Assembly: GCA_963978905.1 (NCBI GenBank)
Contig: OZ022256.1
Coordinates: forward strand, 33,939,426 to 34,003,425
Origin: Trichostrongylus colubriformis
Lineage: Eukaryota; Nematoda; Chromadorea; Rhabditida; Trichostrongylidae
Length of the DNA: 64,000 nt
Direction of reading: 5' to 3'
Part shown: positions 45,501 to 50,900 of the stretch, in pieces
How positions within the stretch are numbered: position 1 is the stretch's first letter
How the letters are laid out: every line of letters starts with the position of its first letter
Notes under the pieces: generated by a model
What the model saw: the letters and a program-made list of their open reading frames with translations, nothing else
What the model was told of the DNA's origin: nothing
The model's database searches: none
Position numbers and translations under genes: made by a program

Positions 45501-47983
45501 TGTTCTTTTGCGAAATTGTCAAAGTGTAACAAGCGTAGGTTCTCATCATACTGGCTCACAATACTTTTTCGTCGGGATGGTACCACATTGTTTCCAAAGC
45601 TGAAGGAAATGGTCATCGGACTTTTTTGCCCAACTGACGGTTTTTGAGATTGTAACTGCCGTATAACGCCGATACCAACGATGCCTCGCTTGAGTTCATT
45701 ACTCCCTGAATGTCACTGCTCAGAACAGATATTTTGAAGGGAACGATCTACAATACCGCTGTTGCAACATCAACTTGGTGTCGAAAACGCACAAGGAACA
45801 GATGAAGTGGAAAAGCGTGCTCAGAAAATCTTATTCGAACTAACAACTTTGGAGGCGGATGAAATCAAGGAGGTTAGGATATGAGTTTACCATTAAAAGC
45901 ATGGTTTCATCAATGTCAGTAATTGTCCTACATCGATCTGCGTAGCGAAAAACGTGGTTATCTATCTATCCTGAGAAGGTCTCTCATTCATATGGGAGTT
46001 CACAACTTATCAAATGGAGTCGATGGCTCCCTCCATAATCAGTCCGTGAAGCTGCTACCCATTTATCGAGTTTTCTGCGAAGTCCTTTAGTTTCTTGCGA
46101 CTATAGCCCAGGAAACTTGGGATATAGCCCAGAGCGCCCGAATCGGGTCACTGCGCGCGTTGTCTTGCGGCTTCCGTTGAGACAACAAATGACATCTCTG
46201 CTAGCCACTCGGAAACGTGTTGCTTGGAGAGATGCGCGGGAGATGCGCGAGAGATGCGAATACTTGCCACAACGTAGCGCTTCTGAATCCGGGTTTTCTC
46301 TGCCGATTATCGCTCCCAACCTCGAAAGTTCGTGCAAAACGACCATATCCTCCCATCTCCCACTTTCTCCCGACCCATCCAGGCTCCTTTATGTGCATGC
46401 ACGAGTCTCGTGATCGACTATTCGCTACACTGATTTCAGCTCGTCCAGGTTGCACTATGTGCAGCCCCTCCTTCATTTCTTGCCACTTTCTTAACTTTCG
46501 ATGGTATGACTGGACAGCCAAATTAAAGGCAGTGTTTGGGGAAATTTGGCAGAAAAGTAAAAGAAGTAGTGAATGTGAAAGTCGAGATGCCTAGTAACAG
46601 GATAGTGATGAAAAAACGGATGGAAATGACCAAAAACCCGAGAAATAGGACCCCTCTCCACCGTTGATCCTCGATGTGAAGCATTACCGTGAAGAGGCGG
46701 GTGGTCCGGACGAGTGTTCCATTGACATGTTACCATGTATTAAACACGAAGGAATGTTTGGAAATGAGAAAGCATCCCCTTTCCGGAGTGAGCTTCAAGC
46801 TAAAACTAAAAAGCGGGCTGCGATACCTTCTATTCCCACCCCAGCCAATTAGTCGCTAGTAGGCGGACCGAGCACAGTAAGGCGGCTCGAGCAGAAAAGG
46901 CCGCCTCTGCCACAGCTCGGGGACGCGCCCTTCGCTGGGGATTTCGCCGCAAATAGGCCTTCCAAACCCGTAGTTTTTGGGTGAATGACTCCTTTTAGGG
47001 ATTCTCATCACCCACATTACCCCTAACACTGTCTTTAAATAATATAAAAAAAGAAGGGGAAAAGAAAATATAAAAAGAGAAAAGAGTGGAAAAATGAAAT
47101 TTCATTACTGCCTTTCAACTTTTGCAGGTGACCCGAGCCCTATGTCGGTGGCCTATTTTGTCCATAAGTGGTCTGCGTTTGTCAAGAAATGCGAAGGAGC
47201 TTCGCATCGGTGAAGAATGGTTGCAGATGGAACATAATGCTTGCTACAAACTCCAGTTTCACATAGAGATGCTCGGGCCAGGTCGAGTAAGTAATGTTGG
47301 CCAGTTTCCTCACTTGTATTCAAAAGGGAGGAATTAGTAGCATCGTTTCGCGTCTACCAAGTTACCATAAGCTGTAGTTAGCATTGTCAAGCAGCATGAA
47401 ACTGCGAAGTAATGAAATGTATCGCAGAGCTGCAAAAACCCTGGAGACTTGCTGCTCCGATTAACAATGTTAATTCTTTGTTTTTCGTTCGTTTGTATTA
47501 GTCTTAGGGCTTTGTAATGAATATGTTGTCCGCAATTTTTGCGAGTGCTACACAGTTTTTTGACCGTAACGTGAAGATTGAAACAGACTTACGGATATCT
47601 GTTGGCTCCATGTACTCATATAACAAAATAGCGAAGAAAACCAGTATTGTGAGAGATTTTCAGTTCAACACTGAGGCCTATTTGACGCAGTGGTCGAAGG
47701 AGAAGACCGCCGGTTGGATTGTCATTTTGGGGGAAAAAGATAACGATCGGATGATATCATTGAGTCATGTAAGCACAGTTCAAAATGACCGTACCGTCCG
47801 AATGGACTTCATCACTCCGGACAAGAGGTTCCCTTTCGTCTTTCTGCTGAATTGTGATGTGGTCCTGTGATGAATCACTCTGCCCTTGTTTTCAGAGGAA
47901 GATGCTATCTGAGTGTATTCATCATGTCCGATTGTTATCTAGGAATCGATCAAGAACTACAGATCAAGGCCGATTTGATCTGA
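1599..47983 (+). CDS. ASCC3: ASCC3 orthologue, double-cassette Ski2-like helicase (58 exons, complete)
   Basis: ASCC3 is the 3'-5' helicase of the ASC-1 complex. In other animals it unwinds alkylated DNA for ALKBH3 and splits collided ribosomes with ASCC2 and TRIP4. I joined 58 exons; their sum is 6735 nt, an exact multiple of three with no internal stop, giving 2244 residues against about 2200 in human. Two tandem cassettes are visible: APTGAGKT at residues ~538-545, DEVH ~651-654, SAT ~688-690 and GRAGRP ~894-899; then APTGSGKT ~1399-1406, DEIH ~1503-1506, STA ~1543-1545 and GRAGRP ~1741-1746. Sequence between the motifs fits ASCC3 better than Brr2 (for example VARTLRQVE after the first DEVH, and FRPSVRPVP and GQHYCPRMA in cassette 2). 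The start at 1599 is the least certain point; the TGA at 47981 is firm. Exon coordinates are given in the segment entries. Introns range from about 50 bp to 9 kb and carry most of the repeats in the window. Confidence 0.95.
6491..6618. mobile_element. 128-bp palindromic MITE with TAA target-site duplication
   Basis: It starts GGCCGCTTTCATACTTTGCG and ends with the near-perfect reverse complement, GGCC at 6615-6618. The whole element is nearly a palindrome built from GACGCCGTCACGCGCGTGACGGCGTC modules. Flanks are TAA at 6488-6490 and TAA at 6619-6621, a clean 3-bp direct duplication. A 3-bp TWA duplication with GG/GGCC ends is typical of PIF/Harbinger-derived MITEs; the family name is inference. 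Confidence 0.85.
7790..8178. mobile_element. Inverted-repeat (MITE-like) element
   Basis: Arms of roughly 130 bp face each other around 7940: ACGCGCACCGTTTGC...CCACACTACAGCATGGTGATCGTG on the left is mirrored by CACGATCACCATACTGTAGTGTGG...GCAAACGGTGCGCGT on the right. The right side runs into a GTATGACCGTGGCC end followed by TAA, resembling the ends of the 6491 element. The left boundary is not clear. Confidence 0.6.
8862..9050 (+). repeat. Dispersed repeat R1, copy 1
   Basis: The stretch beginning GCCTAGGTGGCGGACCGAGC and ending with CACCCACATTATACCTA is repeated, imperfectly but colinearly, at 46856-47035. Both copies sit in the same orientation in ASCC3 introns. It includes a GC-rich AAGGCGGCT...AAGGCCGCC inverted core. 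No coding potential recognised. Confidence 0.6.
9325..10019. mobile_element. 695-bp inverted-repeat element with a nested GGCC-type insertion
   Basis: The left end GGCAACGTTCATAGTCTTGG and the reverse complement of the right end (GGCAGCTTTCATAGTTTTGG) match over several dozen bases, and both lead into degenerate GAATTGCGGAATT(T)-type repeats. Flanks are TCA on the left and TTA on the right (10020-10022), a possible decayed 3-bp duplication. Inside, at 9490, a second element of the 6491 type begins (GGCCGCTTCCATACTTTGCG) directly after a TTA, and its right end is lost near 9570. Confidence 0.65.
10620..10960 (+). repeat. GTCTGTCTGT / TGATAAGG repeat, forward copy
   Basis: A short GTCTGTCTGTGTCTGTCCGTCTG run is followed by the conserved boxes AAATTCATATCCCGCGTC, AAGCTGGGACCCTGAATTTT and GATAGCAGCTGATAAAGG. 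The same succession of boxes recurs at 11870-12080 (reverse), 27070-27470, 30905-31030, 32370-32533 (reverse), 39830-40800 and 41540-43640, so this is a high-copy family in this genome. Confidence 0.75.
11597..11773. repeat. Solo half of a GAATTGCGG-type inverted-repeat element
   Basis: The block of ATTCCGCAATTCTCC-like repeats ends with AATTTATGAACGCTGCC at ~11773, the same end seen at 10019 and 24563. No matching left end was found nearby, so it is probably a truncated copy. Confidence 0.45.
11870..12080 (-). repeat. TGATAAGG / GTCTGT repeat, reverse copy
   Basis: Read on the minus strand it shows the usual order: a run of GTCTGTCTGTGGG-like sequence, a CACGGAATTTACATTTTGTG segment, then GATAGCTGCTGATGAGGGCTGATAAGG. 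It forms a long, loose inverted pair with the forward copy at 10620-10960. Confidence 0.6.
12521..13207 (+). other. ASCC3 exons 10-13: linker before the first helicase cassette
   Basis: Exons 12521-12606, 12714-12785, 12890-13022 and 13085-13207. Exon 10 encodes a strongly charged stretch ([19 protein letters not shown]) matching the arginine/lysine/glutamate-rich helix of animal ASCC3. Exons 12-13 include REIYPFVFD (human KIHYPHVYD) and the YALPEG box (human MILPEG), then the DMDD residues that precede the cassette. Phases are consistent and introns are short (53-107 bp). Confidence 0.85.
13986..14155. repeat. Imperfect ~76-bp tandem duplication in intron 14
   Basis: Two neighbouring units, about 13986-14062 and 14079-14155, share GGGTTT(T)GC..., AAGAACC(A/G)TAG, GGCAGAC(T/C)TT and GGCCCTCCC blocks in the same order. 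They differ at about a quarter of positions, so the duplication is old or belongs to a dispersed repeat. The short ORFs on both strands are by-products. Confidence 0.6.
16579..17908. mobile_element. 1330-bp foldback element inserted in repeat A, TTA duplication
   Basis: The left end (CGAGGAAGGTCTTCC, then CTCATGACGCGCTT) and the reverse of the right end (CAAGGGAGGTCTTTC, then GTCATGACGCGCTT) match; further in, CATTTTTGCTGCGCGGCCCT is mirrored at 17802-17822, and GACCCAAATTCG/ACTACCCCTAGGGG-like blocks are mirrored around 17230-17290. It is flanked by TTA at 16576-16578 and TTA at 17909-17911. The other copies of repeat A read without interruption at this point (GTATCTTGGCCGAG at ~23054), which gives an empty-site comparison. 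It carries no transposase. A tRNA-like stretch lies within it at 17484-17570. Confidence 0.85.
17484..17572 (-). ncRNA. tRNA-like / SINE-like stretch (possible tRNA pseudogene)
   Basis: On the minus strand there is GCGGCAAGCTGGTGGCCTAC (A-box-like TGGTGGCCTACTGG) and, about 50 nt further, GGTTCGAATCCCCCACTGCC with a perfect B box GGTTCGAATCC and a partial acceptor-stem match between CGGCA and TGCCG. The anticodon stem does not pair properly, so a functional tRNA is unlikely. A second B-box-like string, GGTTCGATCCCC, is on the plus strand at ~16708 in the same foldback element. Confidence 0.4.
18225..18640 (-). repeat. Dispersed repeat 'P', copy 1 (reverse)
   Basis: The minus strand encodes the same frame fragments as the copy at 27510-27945: KRGLGSY near the start and FGFLFLGFF further on. 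A forward copy lies at 38165-38520. Shared nucleotide blocks include AAGACCCCAAGCCGCG and GGAAGTCGC/GGCGACTTCCCGG. The ORFs (about 108 residues here) are interrupted in the other copies, so this is more likely a repeat than a gene. Confidence 0.6.
20121..20791 (+). other. ASCC3 intron 19 (671 bp)
   Basis: Between the GTACGT donor after PLTQK and the CAACAG acceptor before [10 protein letters not shown] see no repeat or other feature in it. Confidence 0.8.
21041..22039 (+). other. ASCC3 intron 21 (999 bp)
   Basis: Between GTTTGT after RERAAQL and the TTTCAG acceptor before [10 protein letters not shown] 97-residue ORF at 21243-21536 has no recognisable domain. Nothing else is visible. Confidence 0.75.
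22778..23143. mobile_element. Dispersed inverted-repeat element 'A', copy 2 (uninterrupted)
   Basis: The left arm (GGAATCGTCCACAGAAAAAT, TTATGTTGTGTTTGCC, GGCCGCATGAAAGGTTT) is mirrored by the right arm (GTGAAACTTTGCATGTGG, CTCCCGTGGACGATCATTTT). The middle carries GGCCGGGTGGGCAGGGCC mirrored by GCCCCGCCCACCCGGCC. This copy provides the uninterrupted reference for the insertions in copies 1 and 3. Short ORFs of 65-127 residues across it are accidental. Confidence 0.75.
23728..24084. mobile_element. ~355-bp inverted-repeat element in intron 27
   Basis: The left arm (GCTGCACGGTGTACCCTCAT, then GAACACAACCGAGCCACGCC and TACCTAACC) is mirrored on the right (GTTAGGTGGGCGTGGCTCGG, TTGTGTTC, GGTGCACCGTGCAGC). 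Weaker pairing continues outward to TCCTTGGATGATTGCTCA and TGAGCAGTTCACCCAAGA. No clear target duplication was found and no coding capacity. The rest of intron 27 (23649-24778) holds the small element below. Confidence 0.65.
24405..24563. mobile_element. 159-bp GGC-end MITE with TTA duplication
   Basis: The left end AGTCGCGTTCTTACTTGTGC and the reverse of the right end (GGCAGCGTTCATACTTTGCG) are diverged terminal repeats of the same family as 6491-6618. TTA at 24402-24404 and TTA at 24564-24566 form a 3-bp direct duplication. No coding capacity. Confidence 0.65.
27070..27470 (+). repeat. GTCTGTCTGT / TGATAAGG repeat, forward copy
   Basis: A GTCTGTGCGTGTGTAAGTCTATGTG run is followed by TTCATATCTCACGTCACAGC, TGGGATCCTGAGTTTTGCAA, then GATAGAACTGATAAGGGCTC and further GATAAGG boxes. 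Same order as at 10620. Confidence 0.65.
27510..27945 (-). repeat. Dispersed repeat 'P', copy 2 (reverse)
   Basis: It matches copy 1 at 18225-18640 in the same orientation; the minus strand again reads KRGLGSY and FGFLFLGFF, but in broken frames. ATAAGACCCCAAGCCGCG is a good anchor between the copies. Confidence 0.6.
31518..32190. mobile_element. Dispersed inverted-repeat element 'A', copy 3 with nested insertion
   Basis: The left arm (GGAATCGTCCACGAAAAATG, ATTCATATTGTATTTGTC, GTTGCAAGCAAAGTTTAACG) and right arm (CGTAAAACTTTGCATGCGG, AAATACAACATAAATG, then CGATGGACGATCC) match copy 2. The right arm is split after ATAAATG by a ~249-bp element. The 153- and 159-residue ORFs on opposite strands are by-products of the inverted repeat. 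Confidence 0.7.
31904..32152. mobile_element. ~249-bp nested MITE inside repeat A
   Basis: It starts (TTA)GGTTTTCCCGAAAGTCC then TGTAGGATTTTT and ends with the mirror AAAAAATCCTACAAGACTTT then GGAAACAGCCTAA. The uninterrupted sequence AAATACATTATAAATACATGGG at 17966-17987 in copy 1 shows where it entered. The junction is compatible with TA insertion, but TTA/TAA could also belong to the terminal repeat. Confidence 0.65.
32370..32533 (-). repeat. TGATAAGG / GTCTGT repeat, reverse copy, split by the 32534-35622 element
   Basis: Text such as AATTCAGGATCTCATCATTG and TTTTGTGACAGACGGATGG is the reverse of the family's TTCATATCTC/GTCTGTC boxes. The remainder, CACTGCACACACACATGCAC then AGACGCATTGAGTAAATCATAT, continues at 35626-35670 after the insertion. 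Confidence 0.65.
32534..35622. mobile_element. 3089-bp transposon with ~1.2-kb terminal inverted repeats
   Basis: Ends are GGCCGCGTTCAGACTTTGCG on the left and its exact reverse complement on the right. Arms run from 32534 to about 33738 and from about 34439 to 35622 and are nearly identical; the same 82-residue frame appears on opposite strands at 33032-33280 and 34897-35145. Next to each end is an array of TTGCGATT(C/T) octamers. ATA at 32531-32533 and at 35623-35625 forms a 3-bp duplication, and the flanks join into one interrupted repeat. The ends resemble the GGCCGC-TTCATACTTTGCG MITEs of this window. No transposase was recognised, so it is probably non-autonomous. Confidence 0.9.
33739..34438. 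other. Unique core of the long-TIR element
   Basis: About 700 bp between the two arms, bounded by GAGTACGTCAGTACGAATGA and its mirror image. The longest frame is 33727-34101 (+), 124 residues, with several cysteines near the end ([13 protein letters not shown]) but no family I recognise. Other frames of 62-93 residues overlap it. It may be captured host sequence or a decayed gene. Confidence 0.5.
36251..37069 (+). other. ASCC3 intron 43 (819 bp)
   Basis: Between GTACAA after NKPAFK and the CTTGCAG acceptor before [10 protein letters not shown]. No repeat or RNA signal recognised. Confidence 0.8.
37070..39033 (+). other. ASCC3 exons 44-50: cassette 2 RecA2 and winged-helix region
   Basis: Exons 37070-37212, 37272-37385, 37497-37641, 37696-37828, 37882-38007, 38724-38835 and 38899-39033. 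Seen: [131 protein letters not shown] and [17 protein letters not shown]. These match the human order exactly. The stretch is one of the best conserved in the window. Confidence 0.95.
38165..38520 (+). repeat. Dispersed repeat 'P', copy 3 (forward)
   Basis: It carries TTAAAGGCACCGGGAGGGGT at the start, ATAGGGTCTCATCGCAGCAC, GGCGACTTCCCGGCGAGAGC and TCAGCGGTCTACCCCCGACT, which correspond in reverse to copies 1 and 2. It lies in intron 48 (38008-38723); the rest of that intron shows nothing I can name. Confidence 0.55.
39878..40800. repeat. Tandem array of ~146-bp unit (about 6 copies)
   Basis: The box GCGGGAAATTGATATCTCGC recurs at 40025, 40171, 40316, 40462 and 40608, with a diverged TCGGGTAATTCATATCTCGC at ~40754, giving spacings of 145-146 bp. 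Each unit also contains GATAAGGGAACATTA, GAGAGACCGGAAGTGATAGC and AACTGATAAGGGGTGATAAGG. It begins after a GTCTGTCTGTGTGTGTGTCTG run at 39844. It lies in intron 53 (39675-41073). Confidence 0.9.
40808..41051. mobile_element. 244-bp CCAGTTGG-ended MITE, copy 1
   Basis: The left end CCAGTTGGGCTGGCGCACGC (continuing to GAAGCATGCT) is mirrored by the right end, AGCATGCTTCCATG to CCAGCCCAACTGG, over about 50 bp. The core has CGATCGATATCGATCG-like palindromes. No convincing target duplication (ATG on the left, TAA on the right). It abuts the tandem array and lies 22 bp before exon 54. Confidence 0.85.
41540..42230. repeat. TGATAAGG-family array, ~145-bp period
   Basis: After GTCTGTGTGTGTGTCTGTG and the usual ATTCGTATCTCGCGTCGC and GAAGCTGGGACGCTGAATTT boxes, a unit containing GCGCTGACAC(C/T)CAT(A/G)GGTGTTT and ACATTAATGGTGG(A/G)TGA repeats; the GCTGAC box falls at 41785, 41928 and 42074, spacing 143-146 bp. 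The unit differs from that at 39.9-40.8 kb but has the same length. Confidence 0.8.
42793..43043. mobile_element. 251-bp CCAGTTGG-ended MITE, copy 2
   Basis: It starts CCAGTTGGCTGGCGCACACT (then ACTGCGCGCGATTCATGTGG) and ends GCGCGCAGTAATCTGCGCCA then GCCAACTGG. It has the same ends as copy 1 but a different core. Followed directly by a GTCGGTTTGTCGGTAGGTTT run. Confidence 0.8.
43188..43256. repeat. Direct repeat D, copy 1
   Basis: The block TATCATTGTAAGGCCATGTT then ATCGTAGTGATAGCATCTCC and TACTTATATAA is repeated at 44024-44086 with two or three differences. The two copies are about 835 bp apart. Confidence 0.8.
43360..43660 (+). repeat. TGATAAGG-family units, continuation
   Basis: Boxes GCGGGGTTGGACGGGGACAC, CACTAATGGTGGGTGACG, GATAACGGTTGATAAGATTC and GATAAGGAG(A/C)GT appear twice. 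This looks like the continuation of the 41540-42230 array beyond the MITE at 42793. Confidence 0.65.
44024..44086. repeat. Direct repeat D, copy 2
   Basis: Same block as at 43188, preceded in both copies by a CGCTCTGAGTAGGGAGAAAC or CGCTCTAGGTCGGGAGAAAC stretch, so the real duplicated unit probably starts about 50 bp earlier. Confidence 0.75.
44387..45232. mobile_element. 846-bp CCAGT-ended element with TA duplication
   Basis: The left end CCAGTTGGATCGCCAAGCCA and the reverse of the right end (CCAGTCGGATCGCCCAGCTG) match, and the arms continue for about 80 bp to TTTCATTTTTC. TA precedes (44385-44386) and follows (45233-45234), as in Tc1/mariner-type insertions. Inside is a duplicated ~39-bp block (TTACTAGGCGTATCTTTGGT) at 44875-44946. 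ORFs of 112 and 69 residues (44261-44599, 44640-44849) show no transposase signature. Confidence 0.75.
44869..44946. repeat. Two-copy ~39-bp tandem repeat
   Basis: TTACTAGGCGTATCTTTGGT followed by CAGACTTATGGCC occurs twice in immediate succession, inside the 846-bp element. Confidence 0.85.
45873..47127 (+). other. ASCC3 intron 55 (1.26 kb)
   Basis: It contains repeat R1 copy 2 (46856-47035). The stretch 46100-46600 has overlapping ORFs on both strands of up to 125 residues with no recognisable domain; several runs such as GATGCGCGGGAGATGCGCGA give them length. I do not call genes here. Confidence 0.7.
46856..47035 (+). repeat. Dispersed repeat R1, copy 2
   Basis: AGGCGGACCGAGCACAGTAA, GGCGGCTCGAGCAGAAAAGG and CACCCACATTACCCCTAACA match the copy at 8862-9050 in order and orientation. 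Confidence 0.6.
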
Positions 47984-50900
47984 TGGGCGTGCTTATTCGA
48001 CTCTGGGCAACCTTCCCTATACTTGCTTCTCTTTATACATTGATTTTTAATTATTATTTTTTATAACGTTTCAATTTTTCATAGGCCTTACGATTTTGTA
48101 ATGACATCGAGGTTCTCTGGTGGCCTTACGGTTCTGACCTTTCGCAGTCTAGTTTCAATGTCTCTGTGATTTTCATGTTTTTGACAGGTGTTGTTGGATT
48201 TGAGTTTTGTTGTCCAATCTACAAAGCGATCTATAAAGTTTGAAATGCAATGTGACAACTTGATATGCTGTGAAAAGTAATGGTTTGTTTAGAAAAGGGA
48301 ATGGGCTGGCTCTTACATTGTATAGGTCGTAATGTAGTGTATGCAAAATAGGCTCGAACTGTGCTCACAGCGATTTGAAATGAGTTTGTTTTGCACACTG
48401 TGATGCTCGTAAGACTGTGTGTCTGCGAAGCTGGCTGAATCAAAGGCTCAGATATAAGTGGCACGATAATCATGCAACTATTTCAAGAATAATTCAGATT
48501 CAGGACAGACCCACTGAAATCTTACGAAATGCAAAAAATGGAATATAGCTAGTGTAGCACGAATAATGACCTTAAAACGTCTCCTTTTTCTGACTATAGG
48601 GGGTGCCCTAGATAATATCACAAAATGACTTTCCTTCATTGCAAAACTTCGCAGCAAATCTCCACTTGTCAGTCGTTAGAAGCCCTGATCATCATCCACA
48701 GACTTTCCCCGATCGCCCTCCAAACACTTCGAACTTCAGGATTCGGCGGGTGCTGGTGCGTTAGTTGTGAATATTTGCTCAAACATACATGGTGGAATTA
48801 TTTACCTTCATTTTCCGGTTGTCAACCTTGTAACTACGCGAACACACCTTTATTCAGTGTAACTCAACATATTTTAAACTTTGTTAGTTGCTGATTTTCG
48901 CCGAAGCGCGTGAAGCGAAAGTTGTTACAAAAGTACCAAGTTATTGGCAAAAGCTTCGTTCTCGGACGGAATTCCAACCCGCGCTCCATGCTTCCGGGTA
49001 CATTTGCTAATCCATTATACTAACTAGACCTCTTTCACCGTATTCAGCTTCTGAATGGCATCTTTACCATAGCTAATCAGCACTCACACGTGTAACGTTT
49101 CGTTCATATCCCATCGAAGATCGAAGCTTTTGACCATAACTGAGTATTCTCATAACAACTGCTGTTTTAATTTCGTGTAAACAGCGCTGTAGAGGCAAAC
49201 CTACAACGGGAAGAGCGTGGAGAACTTTGAACAATGTCACTACTGATCTGGTGCATCGATCCTGCAAGACTTCCGAAATTTCCTGTGATATCACAATTCG
49301 GAAATTCATCAACTATTATTAGGCAACCAAATAAGTTCGTGCAGGTTTTTCTGATTGATTATTTCTATGCAACGTTGGTGTAGGGGAGTAACATTGCATA
49401 TGCTTTGAATCTTGTTTTATGCAAAACCATTCAATGTGTCCCATAAGTTTGAGTAGTGCGTTTTAAGTTTAAGATTTTGGCACTACTCAACTATCACTAC
49501 CCCAGATACCGACAAAAAAATAATTTTCGCTGAAACTTGGCTCATAGGACGGGGAGGTTTGATAGAGGGGGTGCTGATCACGAATATGACATTCGCTTTC
49601 GGCATTGCGCCAAATTGGTGCAATGCACCATGTTGGTGGAACAACTCGTTTTCACCAACTTTTTTTGAAATTGTCATCTAGGGGCTATCCAGAACGCCGA
49701 TCACAGATATCACATTGGTTTTTTGCGCGAGTGCCGTTTCGGGCAAAGTTGCGATTTCATGAAACCTCCACAGTCCTGCCTCACCTAAAACAAGAACATT
49801 CATGCACTCGAAGTACAACACTGATAAGAAAGCAAAAACGATATTTAAGAGGAGTAGGTAGAAAACAACAATCAAGAAATCAGAGACAACTAACGGAGCT
49901 GCTTGCACACAGTCTGTGTTGATGCTGCTCCATCGAATACAACAATCATGAAATGAAAAACAAAAAATCAGTTTCCCCATAGTCTGCGCCGACGCTGCTT
50001 CAGGGCAGGGTCAAGCCTCCGTTAAGGAATCCTCAACAGGGGGATCGTATTTGGTCCGCTAGGAGGGGGGGGTCGTAATTGTTAAGGTAGGCAGTGATCA
50101 ACAGAATTTCTCAGGCCGAGGGTCTAAAGTGTAAGGGGAAAAATGATAAAACTGACTAATGGGGTTCGAACCCGAAACTAGTTCAACTTAATCGTCATGG
50201 AAACCTCATGCACCGCGCTGTCCGCAACGAAACTGGTCAACGCCAATAGCTCTTTTGTTGGTCCACTGACACCGAAACCACGTACAGAGAACCTCCGAAA
50301 TTCACCGATTAACCGTGGAAAACGATATCTATCAACGGGTACCACCGTGGATGGACACTCGAGAAACAATGGAAAGAAAAATAAAAATCGGCTGATATGG
50401 ACTTCTTTCATAGCTTACTGCGATTGCAAGTACGTACAATCTGGTGTTAGCGCCACTATGCGGACAGGAAAAACGCTTGTATTCATTGAGAATGTGGATG
50501 AAATCCTCATTCATAGCGCATCTCACAGAGAAGCTGACCGACGCTTCTCGCCCTCCCACTAGGCGTTCGAGAGCGAAGGATGCATACTAGAGAAATTTCA
50601 GTAACAATGAATCAATTCTTCGGAAGAAACTTGGGAACTTGTCGCAAATTCACAAAAAAAAATTTTCAACTGGTTTTCCTACATTTTTCTTGCTTCGTTG
50701 TGGAGATATGGCATAGCTCTGGTAGTAATTCGAAAGCGGCAGCCTCGTGGACCCCGAGCACCCAGAAACGCACTCATATGAATAAGTTTGAAGGAAGTTA
50801 TGACCAATTGAAAAGGAACACTTCAATTTTTAAAAATTTTCCTCATCTAATCCTCATGTGGCTTCCCTCAAAATAACATCCCTCGTTTTTAAGATATGGC

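Larger units (their letters stand above)
41226..45739 (+). other. ASCC3 intron 54 (4.5 kb), satellite-like repeats and MITEs
   Basis: It holds a second array of TGATAAGG-family units (41540-42230 and 43360-43660), a CCAGTTGG-ended MITE (42793-43043), a pair of ~65-bp direct repeats (43188-43256 and 44024-44086) and an 846-bp CCAGTTGG-ended element (44387-45232). A short exon encoding the ~16 residues missing relative to human could be hidden here; I did not find one. Confidence 0.75.
39117..47983 (+). other. ASCC3 exons 51-58: second Sec63 region and C-terminus
   Basis: Exons 39117-39172, 39241-39322, 39591-39674, 41074-41225, 45740-45872, 47128-47286, 47556-47827 and 47896-47983. Seen: [21 protein letters not shown] then [66 protein letters not shown] (human EGWFLILGE) and [13 protein letters not shown], followed by the TGA at 47981. 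Compared with human the protein lacks about 16 residues between exons 54 and 55 and ends about 24 residues earlier. Exon 55 has a weak acceptor (TTTTGAAG), so this part is the least certain of the block. Confidence 0.88.

Noticed and set aside
46117..46594. Overlapping ORFs of 98-125 residues on both strands in intron 55.
   Set aside because: Simultaneously open frames on both strands without domains suggest compositional bias, not coding.
13268..47983. Assignment to Brr2/SNRNP200 instead of ASCC3.
   Set aside because: Sequences between the motifs, such as [43 protein letters not shown] and [13 protein letters not shown], match ASCC3 as I know it, and the C-terminal cassette keeps full DEIH and Walker A motifs, unlike Brr2's degenerate second cassette.
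50160..50185. GGGTTCGAACCC as a tRNA B box.
   Set aside because: The string is a self-palindrome and there is no A box or cloverleaf around it.
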